A stretch of 64,000 bases of DNA from Balanoglossus misakiensis. Taxonomy: Eukaryota; Hemichordata. The notes beneath the pieces were generated by a model. It saw only the letters and a program-made list of their open reading frames with translations, searched no databases and had not been told where the DNA came from. Below, piece after piece: positions 1 to 10,384 of this stretch. How positions within the stretch are numbered: position 1 is the stretch's first letter; each line of letters opens with the position of its first letter. The DNA lies in NCBI GenBank assembly GCA_040954595.2, contig CM082591.2, forward strand, positions 3,286,001-3,350,000, given 5' to 3'. A program made the translations under genes and the position numbers.

Positions 1-3000
1 CGAAATTTCAAAATTTGGTGGTTTTTCGACAAAAACCATGGGTTATAGCTCATGAAAATCATCCAGAAATGTTAATTTTTCGACTTCGCGAAATTTCAAA
101 ATTTGGTGGTTTTTCGACAAAAACCATGGGTTATAGCTCATGAAAATCATCCAGAAATGTCAATTTTTCGACTTCGCGAAATTTCAAAATTTGGTGGTTT
201 TTCGAAAAAAACCATGGGTTATAGCTCATGAAAATCATCCAGAAATGTCAATTTTTCGACTTCGCGAAATTTCAAAATTTGGTGGTTTTTCGACAAAAAC
301 CATGGGTTATAGCTCATGAAAATCATCCATAAATGTCAATTTTTCGACTTCGCGAAATTTCAAAATTTGGTGGTTTTTCGACAAAAACCATGGGTTATAG
401 CTCATGAAAATCATCCAGAAATGTCAATTTTTCGACTTCGCGAAATTTCAAAATTTGGTGGTTTTTCGACAAAAACCATGCGTTATAGCTCATGAAAATC
501 ATCCAGAAATGTCAATTTTTCGACTTCGCGAAATTTCAAAATTTGGTGGTTTTTCGACAAAAACCATGGGTTATAGCTCATGAAAATCATCCAGAAATGT
601 CAATTTTTCGACTTCGCGAAATTTCAAAATTTGGTGGTTTTTCGACAAAAACCATGGGTTATAGCTCATGAAAATCACCCAGAAATGTCAATTTTTCGAC
701 TTCGCGAAATTTCAAAATTTGGTGGTTTTTCGACAAAAACCATGGGTTATAGCTCATGAAAATCACCCAGAAATGTCAATTTTTCGACTTCGCGAAATTT
801 CAAAATTTGGTGGTTTTTCGACAAAAACCATGGGTTATAGCTCATGAAAATCACCCAGAAATGACAATTTTTCGACTTCGCGAAATTTCAAAATTTGGTG
901 GTTTTTCGACAAAAACCATGGGTAATAGCTCATGAAAATCACCCAGAAATGTCAATTTTTCGACCTCGCGAAATTTCAAAATTTGGTGGTTTTTCGACAA
1001 AAACCATGGGTTATAGCTCATGAAAATCATCCAGAAATGTCAATTTTTCGACTTCGCGAAATTTCAAAATTTGGTGGTTTTTCGACAAAAACCATGGGTT
1101 ATAGCTCATGAAAATCATCCAGATATGTCAATTTTTCGACTTCGCGAAATTTCAAAATTTGGTGGTTTTTCGACAAAAACCATGGGTTATAGCTCATGAA
1201 AATCACCCAGAAATGTCAATTTTTCGACTTCGCGAAATTTCAAAATTTGGTGGTTTTTCGACAAAAACCATGGGTTATAGCTCATGAAAATCACCCAGAA
1301 ATGTCAATTTTTCGACTTCGCGAAATTTCAAAATTTGGTGGTTTTTCGACAAAAACCATGGGTTATAGCTCATGAAAATCATCCAGAAATGTCAATTTTT
1401 CGACTTCGCGAAATTTCAAAATTTGGTGGTTTTTCGACACAAACCATGGGTTATAGCTCATGAAAATCATCCAGAAATGTTAATTTTTCGACTTCGCGAA
1501 ATTTCAAAATTTGGTGGTTTTTCGACAAAAACCATGGGTTATAGCTCATGAAAATCATCCAGAAATGTCAATTTTTCGACTTCGCGAAATTTCAAAATTT
1601 GGTGGTTTTTCGACAAAAACCATGGGTTATAGCTCATGAAAATCATCCAGAAATGTCAATTTTTCGACTTCGCGAAATTTCAAAATTTGGTGGTTTTTCG
1701 ACAAAAACCATGGGTTATAGCTCATGAAAATCATCCAGAAATGTCATTTTTTCGACTTCGCGAAATTTCAAAATTTGGTGGTTTTTCGACAAAAACCATG
1801 GGTTATAGCTCATGAAAATCATCCAGAAATGTCAATTTTTCGACTTCGCGAAATTTCAAAATTTGGTGGTTTTTCGACAAAAACCATGGGTTATAGCTCA
1901 TGAAAATCATCCAGAAATGTCAATTTTTCGACTTCGCGAAATTTCAAAATTTGGTGGTTTTTCGACAAAAACCATGGGTTATAGCTCATGAAAATCACCC
2001 AGAAATGTCAATTTTTCGACTTCGCGAAATTTCAAAATTTGGTGGTTTTTCGACAAAAACCATGGGTTATAGCTCATGAAAATCACCCAGAAATGTCAAT
2101 TTTTCGACTTCGCGAAATTTCAAAATTTGGTGGTTTTTCGACAAAAACCATGGGTTATAGCTCATGAAAATCACCCAGAAATGTCAATTTTTCGACTTCG
2201 CGAAATTTCAACATTTGGTGGTTTTTCGACAAAAACCATGGATTATAGCTCATGAAAATCATCCAGATATGTCAATTTTTCGACTTCGCGAAATTTCAAA
2301 ATTTGGTGGTTTTTCGACAAAAACCATGCGTTATAGCTCATGAAAATCATCCAGAAATGTCAATTTTTCGACTTCGCGAAATTTCAAAATTTGGTGGTTT
2401 TTCGACAAAAACCATGGGTTATAGCTCATGAAAATCACCCAGAAATGTCAATTTTTCGACTTCGCGAAATTTCAAAATTTGGTGGTTTTTCGACAAAAAC
2501 CATGGGTTATAGCTCATGAAAATCACCCAGAAATGTCAATTTTTCGACTTCGCGAAATTTCAAAATTTGGTGGTTTTTCGACAAAAACCATGGGTTATAG
2601 CTCATGAAAATCACCCAGAAATGTCAATTTTTCGACTTCGCGAAATTTCAAAATTTGGTGGTTTTTCGACAAAAACCATGGGTTATAGCTCATGAAAATC
2701 ACCCAGAAATGTCAATTTTTCGACTTCGCGAAATTTCAAAATTTGGTGGTTTTTCGACAAAAACCATGGGTAATAGCTCATGAAAATCACCCAGAAATGT
2801 CAATTTTTCGACTTCGCGAAATTTCAAAATTTGGTGGTTTTTCGACAAAAACCATGGGTTATAGCTCATGAAAATTACCCAGAAATGTCAATTTTTCGAC
2901 TTCGCGAAATTTCAAAATTTGGTGGTTTTTCGACAAAAACCATGGGTTATAGCTCATGAAAATCATCCAGAAATGTCAATTTTTCGACTTCGCGAAATTT

Positions 3001-6000
3001 CAAAATTTGGTGGTTTTTCGACAAAAACCATGGGTTATAGCTCATGAAAATCATCCAGAAATGTCAATTTTTCGACTTCGCGAAATTTCAAAATTTGGTG
3101 GTTTTTCGACAAAAACCATGGGTTATAGCTCATGAAAATCATCCAGAAATGTCAATTTTTCGACTTCGCGAAATTTCAAAATTTGGTGGTTTTTCGACAA
3201 AAACCATGGGTTATAGCTCATGAAAATCATCCAGAAATGTCAATTTTTCGACTTCGCGAAATTTCAAAATTTGGTGGTTTTTCGACAAAAACCATGGGTT
3301 ATAGCTCATGAAAATCACCCAGAAATGTCAATTTTTCGACTTCGCGAAATTTCAAAATTTGGTGGTTTTTCGAAAAAAACCATGGGTTATAGCTCATGAA
3401 AATCATCCAGAAATGTCAATTTTTCGACTTCGCGAAATTTCAAAATTTGGTGGTTTTTCGACAAAAACCATGGGTTATAGCTCATGAAAATCATCCAGAA
3501 ATGTCAATTTTTCGACTTTGCGAAATTTCAAAATTTGGTGGTTTTTCGACAAAAACCATGGGTTATAGCTCATGAAAATCATCCAGAAATGTCAATTTTT
3601 CGACTTCGCGAAATTTCAAAATTTGGTGGTTTTTCGACAAAAACCATGGGTTATAGCTCATGAAAATCACCCAGAAATGTCAATTTTTCGACTTCGCGAA
3701 ATTTCAAAATTTGGTGGTTTTTCGACAAAAACCATGGGTTATAGCTCATGAAAATCACCCAGAAATGTCAATTTTTCGACTTCGCGAAATTTCAAAATTT
3801 GGTGGTTTTTCGACAAAAACCATGGGTTATAGCTCATGAAAATCATCCAGAAATGTCAATTTTTCGACTTCGCGAAATTTCAAAATTTGGTGGTTTTTCG
3901 ACAAATACCATGGGTTATAGCTCATGAAAATCATCCAGAAATGTCAATTTTTCGACTTCGCGAAATTTCAAAATTTGGTGGTTTTTCGACAAAAACCATG
4001 GGTTATAGCTCATGAAAATCATCCAGAAATGACAATTTTTCGACTTTGGGAAATATCAAAATTTCTTCATTTTTTTGAAAAAACCATGGGTTATAGCCCA
4101 TGAAAATCATCCAGAAATGACAATTTTTCGACTTTGGGAAATATCAAAATTTCTTCATTTTTTTGAAAAAACCATGGGTTATAGCCCATGAACATCATCC
4201 AGAAATGACAATTTTTCGACTTTGGGAATATCAAAATTTCTTCATTTTTTTGAAAAAACCATGGGTTATAGCCCATGAAAATCATCCAGAAATGACAATT
4301 TTTCGACTTTGGGAAATATCAAAATTTCTTCATTTTTTTGAAAAAAACATGGGTTATAGCTCATGAAAATCATCCAGAAATGTCAATTTTTCGACTTCGC
4401 GAAATTTTAAAATTTGGTGGTTTTTCGACAAAAACCATGGGTTATAGCTCATGAAAATCATGCAGAAATGTCAATTTTTCGACTTCGCGAAATTTCAAAA
4501 TTGGGTGGTTTTTCGACAAAAACCATTGGTTATAGCTCATGAAAATCATCCAGAAATGTCAATTTTTCGACTTCGCGAAATTTCAAAATTTGGTGGTTTT
4601 TCGACAAAAACCATGGGTTATAGCTCATGAAAATCATCCAGAAATGTCAATTTTTCGACTTCGCGAAATTTGAAAATTTGGTGGTTTTTCGACAAAAACC
4701 ATGGGTTATAGCTCATTAAAATCATCCAGAAATGTCAATTTTTCGACTTCGCGAAATTTCAAAATTTGGTGGTTTTTCGACAAAAACCATGGGTTATAGC
4801 TCATGAAAATCACCCAGAAATGTCAATTTTTCGACTTCGCGAAATTTCAAAATTTGGTGGTTTTTCGACAAAAACCATGGGTTATAGCTCATGAAAATCA
4901 TCCAGAAATGTCAATTTTTCGACTTCGCGAAATTTCAAAATTTGGTGGTTTTTCGACAAAAACCATGGGATATAGCTCATGAAAATAATCCAAAAATGAC
5001 GATTTTTCGACTTTGCGAAATATCGAAATTTCTTCATTTTTTTGAAAAAACCATGGGTTATAGCCCATGAAAATCATCCAGAAATGACAATTTTTCGACT
5101 TTGGGAAATATCAAAATTTCTTCATTTTTTTGAAAAAACCATGGGTTATAGCCCATGAACATCATCCAGAAATGACAATTTTTCGACTTTGGGAAATATC
5201 AAAATTTCTTCATTTTTTTGAAAAAACCATGGGTTATAGCCCATGAAAATCATCCAGAAATGACAATTTTTCGACTTTGGGAAATATCAAAATTTCTTCA
5301 TTTTTTTGAAAAAACCATGGGTTATAGCCCATGAAAATCATCCAGAAGTGACAATTTTTCGACTTCGCGAAATTTCAAAATTTGGTGGTTTTTCGACAAA
5401 AACCATGGGTTATAGCTCATGAAAATCATCCAGAAATGTCAATTTTTCGACTTCGCGAAATTTCAAAATTTGGTGGTTTTTCGACAAAAACCATGGGTTA
5501 TAGCTCATGAAAATCATCCAGAAATGTCAATTTTTCGACTTCGCGAAATTTTAAAATTTGGTGGTTTTTCGACAAAAACCATGGGTTATAGCTCATGAAA
5601 ATCATGCAGAAATGTCAATTTTTCGACTTCGCGAAATTTCAAAATTTGGTGGTTTTTCGACAAAAACCATTGGTTATAGCTCATGAAAATCATCCAGAAA
5701 TGTCAATTTTTCGACTTCGCGAAATTTCAAAATTTGGTGGTTTTTCGACAAAAACCATGGGTTATAGCTCATGAAAATCATCCAGAAATGTCAATTTTTC
5801 GACTTCGCGAAATTTCAAAATTTGGTGGTTTTTCGACAAAAACCATGGGTTATAGCTCATGAAAATCATCCAGAAATGTCAATTTTTCGACTTCGCGAAA
5901 TTTCAAAATTCGGTGGTTTTTCGACAAAAACCATGGGTTATAGCTCATGAAAATCATCCAGAAATGTCAATTTTTCGACTTTGGGAAATATCAAAATTTC

Positions 6001-6260
6001 TTCATTTTTTTGAAAAAACCATGGGTTATAGCCCATGAAAATCATCCAGAAATGACAATTTTTCGACTTTGGGAAATATCAAAATTTCTTCATTTTTTTG
6101 AAAAAACCATGGGTTATAGCCCATGAAAATCATCCAGAAATGACAATTTTTCGACTTTGGGAAATATCAAAATTTCTTCATTTTTTTGAAAAAACCATGG
6201 GTTATAGCCCATGAAAATCATCCAGAAATGACAATTTTTCGACTTTGGGAAATATCAAAA
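1..6260. repeat. 88-bp tandem satellite array (about 71 units)
   Basis: A head-to-tail array with an 88-bp period; for example the CGAAATTTCAAAATTTGG start recurs at 1, 89 and 177. It is already running at base 1, so its left end lies outside the window. It ends abruptly near 6260 within a unit. There are two main unit types. Type A carries GGTGGTTTTTCGAC, TTATAGCTCATG and CGACTTCGCG. Type B carries TTCTTCATTTTTTTG, TTATAGCCCATG and CGACTTTGGG. Type A units further split by ATCATCC versus ATCACCC. Type B units contain a hairpin-capable dyad, CATGGG-TTATAG-CCCATG; type A has one mismatch in that stem. Sequence identity between units is very high, which implies recent amplification or homogenisation. 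Because 88 is not a multiple of 3, no reading frame persists, so it is not coding. Confidence 0.98.
4030..6260. repeat. Higher-order repeat in the satellite: 4 type B + 7 type A units, 968 bp
   Basis: Type B units occur as blocks of four, four and at least three, beginning near 4030, 4997 and 5965. The TTCTTCAT landmark of the first B unit lies at 4063, 5030 and 5998, giving spacings of 967 and 968 bp, that is 11 x 88. The second B unit of the first two blocks shares a private variant (GAACATCATCC). Some private type A variants (ATGCAG, CCATTGG, GAAATTTTAAAA) recur 1144 bp apart (13 units) instead, so the copies have been rearranged by unequal exchange. Confidence 0.85.
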
Positions 6261-7453
6261 CACTATTTCAATGTGGCGTAAGATTTTCAAAGAAACACCA
6301 GACAGATTCTTACTTACCGTTTCGTTGATCTCCTGGAAGTCGAATGTTGATGAAGCTGTCAGCTGACAGACGTCACTATGGCCCCAGGCATCTCACTTTT
6401 CGTGCTATCCTGGGGGGCCTTAAGCTTGTTACCGATATGGACTTACGACTTGGCAAAAGATACATGTAATTTCAGTAATTGTCGGGCGAATTTCATTGCT
6501 TCATAGAGAGACAATTCTGTCGTGAATCAGAATCAACAATGACATACTCATTCCAATTCGTAGTAGACAGGCCGACACCATCGTCTCAAAATATCAATCA
6601 GAAATATCGAGTTATTTCTTTACTTACCAAGGAAAATGAATGAAATATCCGTGAAATTCTCGTGTACATATGTCAGAAAACCGGGCAGGTAGCAATAGTT
6701 TCAGTCACTTCGTAGATTTACGGACAACTAATATTAGTTTAAACACACTCTTCCAGAAAGATGTCTTTTACATTCGCGGTGGATAGTCTTCATTCAATAT
6801 GATGCGTGGGTAACTGCTCACAACTTACGCGCAAAAACGATAGTTTGAAAATAGGAGCTGCCGGCTTTGCTTATGGTTTGGAAATTCATGGGCCTGGTAG
6901 ATATAGAGCTTAGTTTTCGTACGATGTGAAAAATTTCCCCCAAGTGTTATATAACTTCTCTGCAGATCCACACTGAGAGGTTATTAACTGCACCTTGATA
7001 AACCGCTTAGTGATGCCTTAGAATGATTGCTTTTAGTAGCCCATGACAAAAGCTATTGATTGCAGGTTAGATTAGTCGGAGTAAGGTCAACCGAGGTTAT
7101 CGTATACATGGCAATCTCCTGTCTCCTACCATAGTAGCCGCTATACGGCTTCGAAGCAACAGCTAAAGCTTACGCGTTAAAATGTTGGGAAATTGCCAGA
7201 CGAAACGATTAATATTTATACACACTCTACTGGTGTCGTATCAGCTTGCATAACATTCACAGCGTTCAATAAATTGCTTTTGGATTATTAACCAAGATTT
7301 GCACCTTTGAATTGTCAAAAAAGTGTGTGATTTCGTCTTGTTAGCTTATGAAAATACGTCCTCATTACATCTGGTAATTAGTTCTAAAGTTTGCTAAAAC
7401 GGAAAATGACCCTACAACATTCAGAATACTAGCAACAAATGCCAAACTAGCAA
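6261..7453. other. Unique intergenic sequence next to the satellite, no gene recognised
   Basis: About 1.2 kb with no open frame of note. Two good minus-strand splice-donor matches occur (CTTACTTACC around 6312 and CTTTACTTACCAAGG around 6619, read as their complements). They could mark non-coding exons of an unseen gene, but no coding potential supports this. Confidence 0.5.
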
Positions 7454-7497
7454 CACCGGCTTTCTTTGAGGGGGCCACCGGCTTTCTTTGAGGGGGC
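7454..7497. repeat. 22-bp perfect tandem duplication
   Basis: The unit beginning CACCGGCTTTCTTTG occurs twice back to back (7454-7475 and 7476-7497), directly outside the left arm of the large inverted repeat. Confidence 0.9.
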
Positions 7498-7503
7498 CCG
7501 ACA

Positions 7504-8597
7504 CGTTATCTCTAAAATTGTAACAACGTCACAATTTAGTAGACAAATAGGCGCCCCCCCCCCCATCCCTATTGCGCAGTTGAAGTACGTGCGTGTTGAG
7601 AGAGACGTGTCGATTCGAACGCTGCTCTAGGAAGCTCGTAGTTACCTTCTTACCGGGACATTTGTACTTGAACGGACTGGGTTCCTCCCACTTCAGGTCG
7701 GTAGATTCCTGTGAAGCAGAGACGTGAATTTTGCCGTTCCTAGTGCCGCGGGTTGCAGTGTATCCCGTCTGTTGAACTTTTTTAGAGATTGAGATGAGAA
7801 TTAGCAGTGTAGGATAGAGACGACGTACCAAACTGTCGTGTTGTATTCTGAATTTGTGTTGAAATAAATACGACGGAAGAGTTTGAACGGCATTGCTGTG
7901 TGGACTGATAGTTTTGTGGCAAATTCGGGCGTCCGAGGCTGCCGCTAACCTTGCCGCGATCACCCGGCCGCTTGAGAACTTTCTCGACGTACGCATGAAC
8001 TTGTTGTTTGTGGCAGCAATCGTGACAGGTTACGTTGTTTGAAAAAAACGTTGACGCGTCAATGCGCCCAGCGGCGGACGCCACATGAATTTTTCAGATC
8101 TGGCTTTTTCAACGTGTTTGTTTGGCGTTCATGATTTAGTATATATCCATGTTCTTGTTCCGCTATTTCCCATTCCGAAAACCCCAAAGTTTTGACTAGA
8201 AAAGGCCTCAGACACCTTCATATGCTGTCCGGCAGCCGGGGTGGGATATCCGACCGCGGTGCAGCTCAAAGTGGCGTGGAGCTGGTAATGTTGGGAACAG
8301 TGCAGCCGGCCGGTGGATCGACGTCTTAGCCTACACTTTCATACCCGCCGGCGTGCGGCAATCTGGAGGAACCCAGTCCGTTCCAGCGCAAATGTCCCTG
8401 TCAGTAGGTAACTACGAGCTTCGTAGAGCAGCGTTCGACACGCTAAACAACTCTCGTCGTCCGTGTTCAAGTCAGTCTCCTACCCCTTTCTGTTCACGTC
8501 TCTCTCTCAACACGCACGTACTTCAACTGCGCAATTGGGATGGGGGACGCCTCTTTGTCTAGTACATTGTGACGTTGTTACAATTTTAGAGATAACG
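7504..8597. mobile_element. Imperfect long inverted-repeat (foldback-like) element
   Basis: The left arm (7504-7688) and right arm (8365-8597) are reverse complements over nearly their whole length. Both run from CGTTATCTCTAAAATTG at the outer end to GGACTGGGTTCCTCC at the inner end. The right arm carries an extra insert of roughly 55 bp around 8430-8495. The spacer of about 675 bp is richer in GC and CpG than its surroundings. I see no clear target-site duplication and no transposase. Overlapping open frames on both strands (for example 7529-7996 minus and 8353-8562 plus) share the peptide SLNTHVLQLRN only because the arms are copies of each other. Likely a foldback or MITE-type element, but it could be an inverted segmental duplication. 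Confidence 0.7.
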
Positions 8598-9926
8598 CGT
8601 TGCTGGCATGAAAGAAATACGATGTTGCCAGTTTGCCGTTTGGTGCTGGTAAAAAGAATTTCGTGGTAAATTGTAACCTGAGTACTAGGTTTGATGGAAA
8701 TGGCGGCCACTTTTGGGGTTTCTATCCGGCAAAAGCCCGAAGCGCTCAAACTGCAACTCTAACCTGATTGAGGAAATTCGCGTTAACGGACAGGATTTCT
8801 GAAAACATGGATCAGGCATTAGGCTTCAAAATGACTTAATTAACAATCACAACCTCCCATCCATTTCCCAAACTAAAGAAATCATCGACTTTTACTTGAA
8901 CAGTTAACACGGGGAGTACACGTTACGTCACTTGGGTATTTTTGACATATTTTCAATCGCATTCTTCGATCGAGTTTCACCTCTCACTGGTACGCAATGA
9001 AAAAGGATCACACTGAAATTTGCATGAAATGAACTTCCAGCATTGAAAAACCCTCGCGAACCTCATAAGCGACCTTACATCTGCGTTTATACAAATTTTA
9101 GTATACACTATTATAGGTGCACTTGAGGGGCATCGGCAGTGACGTAGAGAGGCCTGGCCCCCAGCGTCAGCACGTGTCAACGGTTGTGCAAAACAGATTC
9201 TTGCCTGCGGTCATCCATGCGCATGGTAAGACAACAGAGAGTATTATTCCATAGAATTTGACAACTTCCAAGGATGGTGACGTCACGACGGCATTTTTGA
9301 TATTATGAATAAATCCATTTTGACACCGTCTTCATGTGTTGTCTTCTGGCTCGACTCTCAGCAAAGATAGGGAACGTCGTCGTATCGCAGACGTAACCTT
9401 GGCAACGACTGTAATTTCTCATAAAACATTGAAAGTGCTGTGGTATATAATTACCTGCATTATATTATGTCCACGTCGTGTTTCTCAAATTTAAGAAGTT
9501 TTACTCTCTCATTCCAAATTTTGCAAGGTGACCCTTTAATTGTTATTCTCAATTTTAGAGAGAATAAAAAAGAACTTGGTGGACTATAATTTTTCCGAAA
9601 GTGTGTCCCTGAGGTGTATACTATCTTCAACTTGTACCTTGCAAGATAAAAAAAAACATGCTAAAGGGACGGTAGTTAATAAAAAAAAGATGGCTTATCT
9701 AATATCATGGCGACTTCACAAATCGATTTGTGCAGTAGCCGTGCCAACCTCAATCTTACAAACACCCCGGGGCATCCTTTCATTCCAGTCCCTAAATATT
9801 TTAATGGCACTCAGGTCCGTGGGGAGTAGACAATTAGATTGTGCAATGCACATTGCAACAAGTGGCAGGACAGGAATCCATCACCCGTGCTTTGAGACGT
9901 GACTCGTCTCGTCTACGCAAGAGTGT
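8598..9926. other. Intergenic, nothing recognised apart from a palindromic CRE match
   Basis: No conserved coding sequence on either strand; the 120-aa frame at 9540-9902 has no recognisable motif. One perfect cAMP-response-element palindrome, TGACGTCA, lies at 9278-9285. Confidence 0.5.
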
Positions 9927-9941
9927 AACATCATGACCTAG

Positions 9942-10040
9942 GTGTGGATACACAGCTGTTCCGTCGGGGGAAAGATATGCTAAATGTTCGCAGGCAATTA
10001 GCATATCCTCCCCCCCCGAAGGAACGGCTGTGTTTCCACA
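9942..10040. repeat. Short inverted repeat (hairpin) of about 41-bp arms and 14-nt loop
   Basis: Left arm 9942-9983 (GTGTGGATACACAGC through ATATGCTAA) pairs with right arm 9998-10040 (TTAGCATATCC through GTGTTTCCACA) with only a few mismatches. A 9-bp direct repeat, AACATCATG, flanks the structure at 9927-9935 and 10043-10051. Either a tiny MITE or a hairpin that could fold if transcribed. Confidence 0.75.
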
Positions 10041-10058
10041 GCAACATCATGGCTCAAT

Positions 10059-10059
10059 G

Positions 10060-10091
<32 letters not shown>

Positions 10092-10201
10092 TGTATGTAT
10101 GTATGTATGTATGTATGTATGTATGTATGTATGTATGTATGTATGTATGTATGTATGTATGTATGTATGTATGTATGTATGTATGTATGTATGTATGTAT
10201 G

Positions 10202-10232
<31 letters not shown>

Positions 10233-10274
10233 GTATGTATGTATGTATGTAAGTATGTATGTATGTATGTATGA
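10059..10274. repeat. (TATG)n tetranucleotide microsatellite
   Basis: About 53 copies of a TATG/GTAT unit with rare interruptions (AAGTATG near 10230 and 10250). All four apparent open frames here are artefacts of the repeat. Confidence 0.98.
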
Positions 10275-10292
10275 ATACATACTACAATACAT

Positions 10293-10310
10293 ACAGACAG
10301 ACAGACAGAC
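10293..10310. repeat. (AGAC)n microsatellite
   Basis: Four to five AGAC units following the TATG array after a short spacer. Confidence 0.85.
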
Positions 10311-10365
10311 ATGAGCACGTTGCCCATACACAATTAACAAAAAAAAATCAGAGACATATGTACAA

Positions 10366-10384
10366 TTTATTTCATTGTTTTATT
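10366..10384 (-). terminator. Candidate polyadenylation signals for BRSK (two AATAAA on the minus strand)
   Basis: TTTATT on the plus strand at 10366-10371 and 10379-10384 gives two closely spaced AATAAA hexamers on the minus strand, about 3.6 kb past the BRSK stop codon. Brain-expressed genes often have long 3' UTRs, but other AATAAA matches lie between (for example 10891), so the real site is unknown. Confidence 0.3.

Noticed and set aside
4091-4366. Open frames within type B satellite units (both strands)
   Set aside because: They arise from tandem repetition; 88 is not divisible by 3, and no initiation context, domain or frame conservation exists.
1-6260. CRISPR-like regular repeats
   Set aside because: The 88-bp units are contiguous with no unique spacers, and the rest of the window is clearly animal DNA: this is a satellite.
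7529-7996. 155-aa minus-strand frame
   Set aside because: Lies across the arm and spacer of the inverted repeat; no recognisable domain, no splice or codon evidence.
9944-10340. About 100-aa MYVC/YIHT repeat proteins on both strands
   Set aside because: Pure translation of the TATG microsatellite.
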